DNA from: Psychroflexus sp. ALD_RP9
GTDB taxonomy: Bacteria; Bacteroidota; Bacteroidia; Flavobacteriales; Flavobacteriaceae
DNA: 64,000 nt
Assembly (NCBI RefSeq): GCF_017311165.1
Contig: NZ_CP062973.1
Coordinates: forward strand, 2,108,001 to 2,172,000
Direction of reading: 5' to 3'
This document shows positions 46,832 to 55,445 of this stretch, piece by piece. Made by a program: the position numbers and the translations under genes. The stretch's first letter is position 1. Each line of letters starts with the position of its first letter. The notes beneath the pieces are model-generated. The model saw only the letters and a list, made by a program, of their open reading frames with translations, was not told the origin of the DNA and did not search any database.

Positions 46832-47719
46832 TTATTTAAATTGACTAGATACGACTTCAGCTTTTTTTGATGCACTGTAATCATAAAAGCCTTCACCTGA
46901 TTTTACGCCTAATTTGCCTGCTCTAACCATGTTAACTAATAGAGGACAAGGTGCATATTTTGGATTTTTAAATCCATCATACATTACTTCTAATATAGAA
47001 AGGCATACGTCAAGCCCAATGAAGTCAGCTAATTGTAATGGTCCCATCGGGTGAGCCATACCAAGTTTCATTACAGTGTCGATTTCTTTAACACCAGCCA
47101 CGTTATTGTATAAAGTTTCAATTGCTTCATTTAGCATTGGCATTAAAATTCGGTTGGCAACAAAACCTGGGTAATCGTTAACCTCTGTTGGTACTTTCTT
47201 CAGCTTTTTAGCTATTTCAACTACAATTTGATTAGTTTCATCACTGGTATTATAACCACGAATAATTTCAACTAATTTCATAATTGGCACTGGATTCATA
47301 AAATGCATTCCAATGACTTGTTCAGATCTTTTTGTGACAGCTGCGATTTTTGTAATCGGAATCGAACTTGTATTTGTTGCTAATATGGTATCGTCTGGGC
47401 AAATTTCATCTAATTGCTTAAATAAATCCAGTTTAATGGCTTCATTTTCAGTGGCTGCTTCTACTACTAAGCCTGCATATTCTGCGCCTTTGGCAAGATC
47501 TGTATAAAGCGTAATGTTGGCTAATGTTTCATTTTTATCGCTTTCACTGATTTTCTCTTTTGCAAGCATTCGGTCTAAATTTTTAGTAATTGTTGCAAGA
47601 CCTTTATCTAAATTTTCCTGAGAAACATCAATTAAACTAACTTTATACCCAAATTGTGCAAAAGTGTGTGCGATGCCGTTTCCCATAGAACCGGCTCCAA
47701 TAACAGCTATATTTTTCAT
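46832..47719 (-). CDS. 3-hydroxybutyryl-CoA dehydrogenase
   Basis: A 295-residue NAD-dependent enzyme that interconverts 3-hydroxyacyl-CoA and 3-oxoacyl-CoA. The Rossmann motif IGAGSMGNGIAHTFAQFGY, LATNTSSIPITKIA, the catalytic His and Glu region IGMHFMNPVPIMKLVEII, and the C-terminal domain with MAHPMGPLQLADFIGLD are present. The length fits the short, single-function Hbd/PaaH class. It lies between an oxidoreductase (18 bases upstream) and DUF1015 (0 bases downstream). Confidence 0.94.
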   Translation of the reverse strand: MKNIAVIGAGSMGNGIAHTFAQFGYKVSLIDVSQENLDKGLATITKNLDRMLAKEKISESDKNETLANITLYTDLAKGAEYAGLVVEAATENEAIKLDLFKQLDEICPDDTILATNTSSIPITKIAAVTKRSEQVIGMHFMNPVPIMKLVEIIRGYNTSDETNQIVVEIAKKLKKVPTEVNDYPGFVANRILMPMLNEAIETLYNNVAGVKEIDTVMKLGMAHPMGPLQLADFIGLDVCLSILEVMYDGFKNPKYAPCPLLVNMVRAGKLGVKSGEGFYDYSASKKAEVVSSQFK

Positions 47720-47737
47720 AAGTATTGTGTTTTTAGA

Positions 47738-48703
47738 TTAATTATCAAATGCGTTTATTATTTGTTTGGCAATTCTTAAAGCTTCTGTGCCTTGCTCAAG
47801 ACTAACTATTGGTGGTGTATTGTTATTAATAGCATCTGCAAAGGTTTCGAGTTCATCAAGAATAGCATTGTTTTGGTCGACTTTTGGATTTTCAAAATAG
47901 ATTTGTTTTTTGACGCCTTCAGCATTTTGTAAAATCATATCAAAATCACCAGGGTTTTTAGGCGCATCTTTCATGCGAACAACTTCTGTTTTTTTCTCTA
48001 AAAAATCTACCGAGACATAAGCATCTTTTTGAAAAAAGCGTGATTTTCTCATATTTTTAAGCGAAATGCGACTAGCCGTTAAGTTTGCTACACAGCCATT
48101 TTCAAATTGAATTCTAGCATTTGCAATATCAGGTGTGTCAGAAATTACTGAAACTCCACTGGCATTAATATGTTTTACAGGTGATTTAACAACACTTAAA
48201 ATGGCATCAATGTCATGTATCATTAAATCTAGAACAACAGGTACATCAGTTCCTCTTGGATTAAACTCGGCTAAACGATGAGTTTCAATAAACATAGGGT
48301 TGTTAAAGCTTGGTAAAGCCGCTCTAAAAGCTGGATTAAAACGTTCTACATGTCCTACTTGACCTTTAACTTGATATTTTTTTGCTAAATCGATGAGCTG
48401 TTCAGCTTCTTTAACTGTATTTGTAATCGGTTTTTCGATAAAAATATGCTTACCAGCTTCAATGCATTGCTTGGCAACTTCAAAATGGGCTAAGGTCGGT
48501 GTTACAATATCAATAACATCTACAGTTTTAATAAGGTCATTTAATGTTTCAAAGTTTTTATATCCAAATTCTTTTGAAACTTTTTCAGCAGTTTCTTTAT
48601 TAGGATCAAAAAAACCAACTAATTCATATTTATTCGAGGCTTTTAATAAGCGTAAATGAATTTTCCCTAAATGCCCAGAACCGAGCACACCAACTTTTAA
48701 CAT
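47738..48703 (-). CDS. Gfo/Idh/MocA family oxidoreductase
   Basis: A 321-residue NAD(P)-dependent oxidoreductase. The Rossmann motif LGSGHLGKIHLRLL opens it, EKPIT (IFIEKPITNTVKEAE) marks the family, and LDLMIHDIDAIL carries the usual active-site His and Asp region. Substrates in this family are mostly sugars or inositols, and the specific one cannot be inferred. It is the first gene of the seven-gene minus-strand operon, with a -7 box 16 bases before its start. Confidence 0.88.
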   Translation of the reverse strand: MLKVGVLGSGHLGKIHLRLLKASNKYELVGFFDPNKETAEKVSKEFGYKNFETLNDLIKTVDVIDIVTPTLAHFEVAKQCIEAGKHIFIEKPITNTVKEAEQLIDLAKKYQVKGQVGHVERFNPAFRAALPSFNNPMFIETHRLAEFNPRGTDVPVVLDLMIHDIDAILSVVKSPVKHINASGVSVISDTPDIANARIQFENGCVANLTASRISLKNMRKSRFFQKDAYVSVDFLEKKTEVVRMKDAPKNPGDFDMILQNAEGVKKQIYFENPKVDQNNAILDELETFADAINNNTPPIVSLEQGTEALRIAKQIINAFDN

Positions 48704-48719
48704 AAACTAAGTTTTACGA

Positions 48720-48727
48720 CAAAAATA
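48720..48727 (-). promoter_or_regulatory. -7 box TATTTTTG of the seven-gene operon
   Basis: Minus-strand match to TAnnTTTG, 16 nt before the ATG of the oxidoreductase gene. The remaining 200 bases of this divergent gap hold no feature that I can name. Confidence 0.35.
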
Positions 48728-48927
48728 GTATTTCTTTTGAGATTTCTTGTTCATATCATAATTCAATAGCGCATTTTAAGAAGGCTTTAATTAAATTTAT
48801 GATTATGCCTTATTTACCATCTTTATAAATCATTTTATATATGTTTTTTCTGTTTTAGGATTGCGTTAAATTAATTTCATGATTGAAATTTTCTTTTCTA
48901 TTTTTACAAAACCCTTAATCGATTCTA

Positions 48928-49569
48928 GTGAAAGATAATTTTAGGCAGCAAGGTAAACGTAAGCAACTCGTAAAGTTGTTAGAAGAAAAAGGAATAACCA
49001 ACAAAAATGTACTTAATGCGATTAATGTGATACCAAGACATTTATTTATGGATAGTAGTTTTGAGGATCATGCCTATCAAGATAAAGCTTTTCCAATAGC
49101 TGCTGGACAAACCATTTCGCAGCCTTATACAGTTGCCTTTCAGTCTGAATTATTAAACCTTAAACCTAATGATAAAGTATTAGAAATTGGTACTGGAAGT
49201 GGTTATCAAACTGCTGTTTTGTGCGAATTAGGGGCAAAAGTTTTTACGATTGAGCGTCAACAAGAGTTATATAAAAAAACTAGTAAATTTTTAGCTCAAC
49301 TAGGCTACAGACCTAAGTATATTAGTTTTGGTGATGGTTACAAGGGTTTACCAAATTATGCACCTTTTGACCAAATAATTGTAACTGCCGGAGCACCTTT
49401 TATTCCGAAACCTCTACTAGCTCAGTTAAAAATAGGTGGTAGGCTTGTGATTCCTGTTGGTGAAGACCCTCAAATCATGAACCGACTAACGAGAACATCT
49501 GCAAAAGCATTTGAAAAGGAAAGTTTTGGTGAATTTAGGTTTGTTCCTTTACTTGAAAATAAAAGCTAA
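48928..49569 (+). CDS. pcm: Protein-L-isoaspartate O-methyltransferase
   Basis: A 213-residue SAM-dependent enzyme that methylates isoaspartyl residues to start their repair. The family motifs are complete: QTISQPYTVAFQSELL, the SAM loop VLEIGTGSGYQTAVL, and the later IIVTAGAPFIPKPLLAQLK. The start is GTG at 48928; the open frame has no better ATG. It has no signal peptide, so it works in the cytosol. The stop shares one base with the next ATG (TAATG), which indicates coupling with the S51 peptidase. Confidence 0.94.
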   Translation: MKDNFRQQGKRKQLVKLLEEKGITNKNVLNAINVIPRHLFMDSSFEDHAYQDKAFPIAAGQTISQPYTVAFQSELLNLKPNDKVLEIGTGSGYQTAVLCELGAKVFTIERQQELYKKTSKFLAQLGYRPKYISFGDGYKGLPNYAPFDQIIVTAGAPFIPKPLLAQLKIGGRLVIPVGEDPQIMNRLTRTSAKAFEKESFGEFRFVPLLENKS

Positions 49570-50852
49570 TGCGTTATTTTGTTTTGCTATCATTCCTCTT
49601 TATTAGTTTAAGCTGCTTTGCACAAAGTTATGAGTCTTATCGGGTTGGTAACTCAGAAAATATTGACATTACACCAACTTTTGGTGTCTGTTTAATGGGT
49701 GGTGGCACAGAAAATGACAATGCCATGCAATGGTTTTTAAATTTGGCAAATTCTGGTGATGTTTTAGTTTTACGTACAAGTGGTAGTGATGCTTATAATA
49801 CCTATTTTTATAATGAATTGGGAGTCACTTTAAATTCAGTCGAGACTTTGGTGATTTCTAGCAGTCAAGCTTCTCAAGAAAATTATATTATTAATAGGAT
49901 TAACCAAGCTGAAGCGATTTGGTTTGCTGGAGGAAATCAATCTAATTATCTTGATTTTTTTAAGTCTAATGCCATTAATGAAGCGATTAATCATCATATT
50001 AATATTAAACAGGGTGCTATAGGAGGTACAAGTGCAGGTATGGCCATTTTAGGAGATTATTACTTCTCTGCATCTAATGGTACAGTTACATCTTCTGAGG
50101 CATTATTTAACCCATATCATCCCAATATCAGCTTAGGTGAAAGCGATTTTTTAAATATACCTATATTAGAGACAACAATTACAGATACGCATTTTGACAA
50201 CCCTGACCGTAAAGGTCGCTTATCAGTTTTTTTGGCTCGCTTGTTATTAAATAACCCTAATACATCAGTAAAAGGAATTGCTGCTGAAGAGTTTACGGCT
50301 ATTTGTATAGATCAAAATGCTATGGCTAAGGTTTATGGTGATTATCCTGAGTTTGAAGATTACGCTTATTTTATACAAACCAATTGTGAACTTACACCAC
50401 CAGAAACTATAGAACAAAATGAAGCCATCACTTGGAGTGTAAATCAGTCTGCGATAGATGTTATTAAAATTCCAGCGACACCAACAGGAACTTACCAATT
50501 AGATTTAAATGATTGGCAAACTTCTAATTGGTTAACTTGGGAGCATTGGTATATAAATGATGGAAACTTCAACTTTTCTAGTTCATCACCAAGAAATTGT
50601 ACTCAACTTTCGGTAGATAATTTTACTGCAAACCAAGTTAAAGCTTATCCCAATCCTTTTTTAGAATATGTGTACTTAAATTTACCTGCTAGTTACAAAA
50701 TTAAATCAGTTTATAATTCTAAAGGTCAAATTGTTAAACACACTTTTTTAGGTAAACAATTGCGGTTAAACTCACAATCTAAAGGAGTTTACTACGTTTG
50801 TATTGAATCTAACTCTGGTGAAATTAGCTATCTTAGTCTTTTAAAACACTAA
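49569..50852 (+). CDS. Secreted S51-family (cyanophycinase-like) peptidase with T9SS sorting tail
   Basis: A 427-residue protein with a signal peptide (YFVLLSFLFISLSCFAQ). The S51 core (about 30-275) has GVCLMGGGTENDN, the nucleophile Ser in GGTSAGMAILGDYY, and DTHFDNPDRKGRLSVFLAR, which matches the cyanophycinase motif DQHFxxRxRxGRL. A beta-rich segment follows. The C terminus (from about 358) is a T9SS sorting domain, VKAYPNPFLEYVYLNL to the end. Cyanophycinases are Ser peptidases cleaving the multi-L-arginyl-poly-aspartate backbone, and related S51 enzymes are aspartyl dipeptidases. Export suggests degradation of an external Asp-rich or isoaspartyl peptide; the substrate is not proven. Confidence 0.87.
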   Translation: MRYFVLLSFLFISLSCFAQSYESYRVGNSENIDITPTFGVCLMGGGTENDNAMQWFLNLANSGDVLVLRTSGSDAYNTYFYNELGVTLNSVETLVISSSQASQENYIINRINQAEAIWFAGGNQSNYLDFFKSNAINEAINHHINIKQGAIGGTSAGMAILGDYYFSASNGTVTSSEALFNPYHPNISLGESDFLNIPILETTITDTHFDNPDRKGRLSVFLARLLLNNPNTSVKGIAAEEFTAICIDQNAMAKVYGDYPEFEDYAYFIQTNCELTPPETIEQNEAITWSVNQSAIDVIKIPATPTGTYQLDLNDWQTSNWLTWEHWYINDGNFNFSSSSPRNCTQLSVDNFTANQVKAYPNPFLEYVYLNLPASYKIKSVYNSKGQIVKHTFLGKQLRLNSQSKGVYYVCIESNSGEISYLSLLKH

Positions 50853-50855
50853 CTT

Positions 50856-52145
50856 TTGAAGAAATTACGGTCTTTATTTAATCGTTCTGAACTACTAAAA
50901 GTTGGTACAACAAACTCTGTATCTTTATTGATTAAGTTAATTTCAGCTTTTATCACTTCTAAATTAACGGCAATATTTTTAGGTTCAACAGGGATTAGTT
51001 TATTAGGAAATTGGCGCAATGCAACAGAGTTAATTCAAAAAATTAGTACAGGAAGCATTCATAATGCGGTTATTAAGTACGCTGCAGATTCACAAACTTC
51101 TGTACAAGAATCGAAAGCATTTCAGTCAACTTTATTTTATATCAGTTGTGCAATTTGTGCCCTTGTCATGCTTACATGTTTCATCTTTGCAGATGCGATT
51201 AACAATTTTGTTTTTATTCAGCAAAACCATAGCGACTTAATTAGAATCTTAGCTTTTGTATTGCCGCTATATGTGATTAATATTCATTTACAATCTATTT
51301 TAAAAGCCTATCAAAAATTTAATACAGTTGTTAAAATCAATATTTTCGGGCATATATTTAATTTATTGTTTTTTATAACTTGTCTCTATTTTTATGGTCT
51401 TAAAGGTGCTTTGTTAAGTGTTGCAATTGTCCCTTGTTTACTTGGACTTTATAGCATTTATGTTGCTTATAAATCTAATCTGGTTTTTTATAAATTTCAA
51501 TTTTCTGAAGTTAAAAAAATCTATGTGTTAGGATTTAGAGATTATGCATTCATGACTATAATATCAACCTTAATTTTTCCGTTAACCTATTTAAATATTC
51601 GAAATTTACTTGTAGATGAATTAAGCTTAGAAGCTTCTGGATATTGGGAAGCTATGTTTAGAATTTCAACACTTTATATCACCTTTGCTATTTCATTAAT
51701 CAATTTAATGATTTTACCAAAATTAGCTAACTCTAAAACAGTAAAAGATTTTAGACAAATTGTATTTCAGTTTTATAAACAATTTATGCCTTTTTTTATT
51801 GTTGGATTAGTACTTGTTTTTTTTCTTAAAGGTTATATTGTAAAAATTGTTCTCACAAAAGAATTTTTACCAACAACACAACTATTTTTATGGCAAGAAG
51901 TTGGTGATTTATTTCGTGTTTTGGCTTTGGTTTTAGTTGCTCAGTTTCACGCAAAAAAAATGATATGGCATTACGTAATCACTGATGTTTTACTAGCATT
52001 TAGCTTGTATTTTTCAACATTTTTATTGATCAATCAATTTGGTTTAAAATCTGCTGTTATTGGTCATACCATAAGTTATGCGGCTTATTTTTTAATAATT
52101 CTAATTATATTTAAAAGCACTTTATTTGCTCATAAGTCGATATGA
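50856..52145 (+). CDS. Wzx-type O-antigen/lipid-linked oligosaccharide flippase
   Basis: A 429-residue polytopic protein with about 12 hydrophobic segments, similar in layout to MATE/MOP flippases of the polysaccharide biosynthesis family. The first segment starts LLKVGTTNSVSLLIKLISAF, and the conserved Asn/Arg-rich helix GLSLLGNWRN-like stretch (GISLLGNWRNATELIQK) is typical of O-antigen translocases. The start is TTG, 3 bases after the S51 gene stop. The 3' end overlaps the phosphoethanolamine-transferase-like gene by 4 bases. It probably flips an undecaprenyl-linked glycan; no Wzy polymerase gene is close by. Confidence 0.88.
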   Translation: MKKLRSLFNRSELLKVGTTNSVSLLIKLISAFITSKLTAIFLGSTGISLLGNWRNATELIQKISTGSIHNAVIKYAADSQTSVQESKAFQSTLFYISCAICALVMLTCFIFADAINNFVFIQQNHSDLIRILAFVLPLYVINIHLQSILKAYQKFNTVVKINIFGHIFNLLFFITCLYFYGLKGALLSVAIVPCLLGLYSIYVAYKSNLVFYKFQFSEVKKIYVLGFRDYAFMTIISTLIFPLTYLNIRNLLVDELSLEASGYWEAMFRISTLYITFAISLINLMILPKLANSKTVKDFRQIVFQFYKQFMPFFIVGLVLVFFLKGYIVKIVLTKEFLPTTQLFLWQEVGDLFRVLALVLVAQFHAKKMIWHYVITDVLLAFSLYFSTFLLINQFGLKSAVIGHTISYAAYFLIILIIFKSTLFAHKSI

Positions 52146-53725
52146 AATTTGTAAAACACCTTAGTTTTTGGATTCTACCAGCTTTATTAGTTAATACTAT
52201 AGAACTGATTTACTATGAATTTGATACGTATTTGATTCAAAATTTAGTAGAAAATTTGAGCATTGGCTTAGTGTTGTGTTTAATCGTTGAAGTATTTAAA
52301 AACAGGTTGAAGTCATTTCTGTTAATAGCAATTTATGCTTTTCATTTAAGCTTTATAGCTTTAGAAAGCCTTTTTTATGCCAGTTTCAATACATTTTTTA
52401 GTGCATCTGCGATTTATATTTTTTTAGAAACCAACCAAGCCGAAGCACAAGAATTTATCAATACCTATGTTAGTTTTAACTTAATTGCAGTAATTCTTGT
52501 AATCGTTATTTTAAGTTTTTCGTATCAAAAATTTGGCTTATTAAAAAAAGCTTCATTTTTCTCAAAACACAAACCACTAAGCTTAATACTATCTTTTATT
52601 ATTTTACTAATATTAAAGTTTACTGGATACATCGTACCAAATTTTACTTATATTACAACTAGGAGCGTAGTTAAATACTATGTTGAAAGTCAAAAATTTA
52701 AAGATTTAAAAATTAGTCAACCTATATCGCCAGATTTTCAAGTTACTTCAAAATTGAATGATGATGCCCAAACTTATGTTTTAGTTATAGGTGAATCAAC
52801 TACAAGATCGGCTTTAGGGATTTATGGTAATAGTAGAAACACAACACCTAAACTAAGTCAACTTTCATCTGAATTAGAGATCTACAACAATGTTATTAGC
52901 TCGCAAACTCATACTATAGAAGCTTTAAGAGAAAGCTTAACATTAAATCACTTAAAAGCAGCACAAGATATTTCTATATTACAGCTTATGAATAAAGCTG
53001 GTTTTAAAACGTTTTGGTTATCTAACCAACGTCCAGTAGGTTTACACGAAACATTATTAACAAAAATTTCTTTAGCAGCAGATGAAGTTGTTTATACAAA
53101 TACTGCAAAATGGGGAAGTAAAACACCTTTAGATGAAGTTCTATTGCCCTATTTAGAAAAGGCATTAAACGATTCTGCTCAAAAAAAATTTATTGTTTTA
53201 AACTTATTGGCTACACATAACGAATACCAAAAGCGGTATCCACCAAATTTTGAAACTTTCACCAATCCACCTGAAACTAAGTTTCCTTCAACCGAAGCCT
53301 ATCAAAAAATTAATGCGTATCATAATTCGGTTGTATATGTAGACTATTTATTGAATGAGATAATTACAAAAGTTAAAGCTAAAGATGCACTCAGTTATGT
53401 TTTATATTTTTCAGATCACGGTGACGAAGTTTATAAAGATGAAAACTTTATAGGCCATAATGATGGTTATAAAGCTACTGCTTCTATGTTCGAAATACCT
53501 TTCTTTTTATGGCAATCTAACAAATATAAGCAACTAAATAACTTAAATATCGCAGTAGATCGACCTTATGTTATGCGAGATTTCATCCATTCATTTATAG
53601 ACTTATCTCATTTAAAATTTGATGCCTATCATCCTGAAAAGAGTATCTTTTCTAAAGACTTTAAAGTTAATAATGATCGTGTTGTTGGCAAATCAATTCA
53701 TTATGACAAAGCATTTAAAAATTGA
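52142..53725 (+). CDS. Phosphoethanolamine-transferase-like sulfatase-fold enzyme
   Basis: A 527-residue inner-membrane enzyme. The first 180 residues hold about five hydrophobic helices and are followed by a periplasmic alkaline-phosphatase-fold domain. The nucleophile region VLVIGESTTRSALGIYGN with its Thr, SSQTHTIEALRESLTL, and the metal ligands in YFSDHGDEVYKDEN and GHNDGYK are as in EptA/Mcr and related enzymes. It probably transfers phosphoethanolamine, or another phospho-group, to lipid A or a surface glycan. Its overlap with the flippase and a following glycosyltransferase supports glycan modification. The substrate is not fixed by sequence. Confidence 0.87.
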   Translation: MKFVKHLSFWILPALLVNTIELIYYEFDTYLIQNLVENLSIGLVLCLIVEVFKNRLKSFLLIAIYAFHLSFIALESLFYASFNTFFSASAIYIFLETNQAEAQEFINTYVSFNLIAVILVIVILSFSYQKFGLLKKASFFSKHKPLSLILSFIILLILKFTGYIVPNFTYITTRSVVKYYVESQKFKDLKISQPISPDFQVTSKLNDDAQTYVLVIGESTTRSALGIYGNSRNTTPKLSQLSSELEIYNNVISSQTHTIEALRESLTLNHLKAAQDISILQLMNKAGFKTFWLSNQRPVGLHETLLTKISLAADEVVYTNTAKWGSKTPLDEVLLPYLEKALNDSAQKKFIVLNLLATHNEYQKRYPPNFETFTNPPETKFPSTEAYQKINAYHNSVVYVDYLLNEIITKVKAKDALSYVLYFSDHGDEVYKDENFIGHNDGYKATASMFEIPFFLWQSNKYKQLNNLNIAVDRPYVMRDFIHSFIDLSHLKFDAYHPEKSIFSKDFKVNNDRVVGKSIHYDKAFKN

Positions 53726-54546
53726 ATTATACAGCAAATGACATATCGTTTTTAATTTCAACCATGAATAAGTCTAAACTTGATTTTTTAGACGATATGT
53801 TTCCGTTTCATGATTGGCAAAACTTAAACTTAGTTATTGTTAATCAAAGTAAAACCCAAGAATTACAATCTTCTTTCAACAATCACTGTATTATAAACTC
53901 AACTGAATTTGGTTTAAGTAAAAGCCGAAATCTAGCTTTAGCGCATTGTAAAACAAACTTTGCAGTTATCGCTGATGATGATGTTATTTATGAACCAGAT
54001 TGTTTGATAAATTATATTGAAGCTATTAACACAGTTCAAGATGTAGCTTTATTCTCTTTTCAGATGCGAAACGCTAATCATAAACCCGCCAAAAAATATC
54101 CTAAGACTTCGTGTTTGTTTCGTAGAGCACCAAAAAAATTTAAAGCTTCTTCAGTTGAAATGCTTTTAAATATGAAGCTCACAAAACTAAACCATCTAAA
54201 ATTTGATCCCTTATTTGGTTTAGGCGCTGTTTTTAAATGTGGAGAAGATGAGGTTTTTTTAAATGAAATCTTATCAAAAAAACTGCGTTGGTATTTTATT
54301 AATAAAATAGTTTTGAAGCATCCAGAACAAAGTACAGGTCAAAAACAACATGAATTAAATTACATCACCACTAAAACCGTTTTAAAATATAGAACTTACG
54401 GTAAATTTGTTTACTTATGGCTTTTTAAATTTTTGTTTTATTTATTAAGGAATAATTATATAAATTATACTGAAGTTCCACAGACATTTAGAGCATGTCA
54501 AAAAGCAATTAGTCTTTATAAATCTTTAGAACGTAAAGAAATGTAA
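53722..54546 (+). CDS. Glycosyltransferase, GT-A fold (family 2-like)
   Basis: A 274-residue protein. The nucleotide-sugar region has FLISTMNKSKLDFL at the start, GLSKSRNLALAHC, and the acidic AVIADDDVIYEPDCL (DDD) as metal-binding motif. The C terminus has a possible amphipathic segment (FVYLWLFKFLFYLL) for membrane contact. It starts at TTG, sharing bases with the upstream stop (TTGA). An ATG at 53764 gives a shorter alternative that would lose the first strand, so I prefer TTG. Its 3' end overlaps the convergent glycosyltransferase gene by 31 bases. Confidence 0.8.
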   Translation: MNYTANDISFLISTMNKSKLDFLDDMFPFHDWQNLNLVIVNQSKTQELQSSFNNHCIINSTEFGLSKSRNLALAHCKTNFAVIADDDVIYEPDCLINYIEAINTVQDVALFSFQMRNANHKPAKKYPKTSCLFRRAPKKFKASSVEMLLNMKLTKLNHLKFDPLFGLGAVFKCGEDEVFLNEILSKKLRWYFINKIVLKHPEQSTGQKQHELNYITTKTVLKYRTYGKFVYLWLFKFLFYLLRNNYINYTEVPQTFRACQKAISLYKSLERKEM

Positions 54547-55403
54547 TGCTGTAATTTCATTAAATCTAAAGCTATTAGCTTAGGCTTTGAAGATTTTAAA
54601 TTTCGCTTTAAAATGGGTTTGATTACATAAATTATAGCGTTGAAAACTCTAGTTAACTTATAATTAATTAATTTTTGGTAAACCTGTTGAAGCCTAGTAT
54701 GTGTCATTGAAATTTCTGCTTTACGCTCAAATTCAACTAAATTAGTAACGGCTTGAAGGCTTTTTTTTAAAAATGCTTGATTATCATTTAAACCTTTATG
54801 AAATACAGGATTATCAATTTGTAATACTTGAATTTTTAGTTGCTTTAATTTATAGCTAAATACCAAATCGTAACCATATTTATTAGTTTGATTTGTGTTT
54901 AAATTAAGGAAAACTGATTTTTTAATAATGAAGTTTTGCGATGTGAAATTCAAGTAGGGATTTTTCAAACGTTCTTTTAGACTTTTAGCTTCTCGATGCT
55001 TTCCGAACTTATAATGAAGTATTTTAGAACTATCAATTAATTGGTAATCATAAGAATTTCCGCCGTAAATCAAACCAAAATCTTCATTAAGAAATTTTAG
55101 GTATTTCTGAAGGAAATGAGGTTGAACTGGTAATACATCAGCATCTAAAAAAAGTAAATTTTCAAATTGAGCTGCTTCTGCTAAACTTTGTCGTGACTTA
55201 GTTCGTCCTAAGTTGGTTTTGTTTTGTAAGTAGGTGAGGTGTTCATCATCACTCAGCTTCTTATTTACTGTGTTGTAAGAGTGCTTACCATCATCTAAAA
55301 CTATAATTTCAACATTATTTTTAAGCGTATCAATTTGTTTTTGAAGCGCTTGAACTAATGCTGTAACATTATAATTATAACAGGGAATTAAAATACTTAG
55401 CAT
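54516..55403 (-). CDS. Glycosyltransferase family 2
   Basis: A 295-residue protein with GT-A motifs: LSILIPCYNYNVTALVQAL, VEIIVLDDGKHSYNT, NLGRTKSRQSLAEAA and LLFLDADVLPVQPHFL (DAD). There are no clear membrane helices. It faces the plus-strand glycan genes and overlaps the end of the preceding glycosyltransferase by 31 bases, yet belongs by function to the same locus. It is isolated from the upstream peptidase gene by a terminator, so it needs its own promoter, which I do not see. Confidence 0.88.
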   Translation of the reverse strand: MLSILIPCYNYNVTALVQALQKQIDTLKNNVEIIVLDDGKHSYNTVNKKLSDDEHLTYLQNKTNLGRTKSRQSLAEAAQFENLLFLDADVLPVQPHFLQKYLKFLNEDFGLIYGGNSYDYQLIDSSKILHYKFGKHREAKSLKERLKNPYLNFTSQNFIIKKSVFLNLNTNQTNKYGYDLVFSYKLKQLKIQVLQIDNPVFHKGLNDNQAFLKKSLQAVTNLVEFERKAEISMTHTRLQQVYQKLINYKLTRVFNAIIYVIKPILKRNLKSSKPKLIALDLMKLQHYISLRSKDL

Positions 55404-55404
55404 A

Positions 55405-55439
55405 AAAAGAACTCAAGCTGGTTTTAAACAGCTTGAGTT
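55405..55439 (-). terminator. Intrinsic terminator after the M3 peptidase gene
   Basis: An 11-bp perfect stem AACTCAAGCTG/CAGCTTGAGTT (55410-55420 with 55429-55439), an 8-nt loop, and CTTTTTAT on the minus-strand 3' side. It lies 6 bases after the peptidase stop and just before the ATG of the next gene. Confidence 0.82.
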
Positions 55440-55445
55440 GATTTT

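Noticed and set aside
48704..48927. Possible small gene or RNA in the 224-base divergent gap.
   Set aside because: Only very short frames (under 15 codons) and no stable hairpin were found; one -7 box for the minus-strand operon is the only supported element.
50856..55403. Horizontally acquired O-antigen island.
   Set aside because: No mobile-element borders, no tRNA and no obvious change in base composition; the genes are tightly coupled to pcm and an S51 peptidase.
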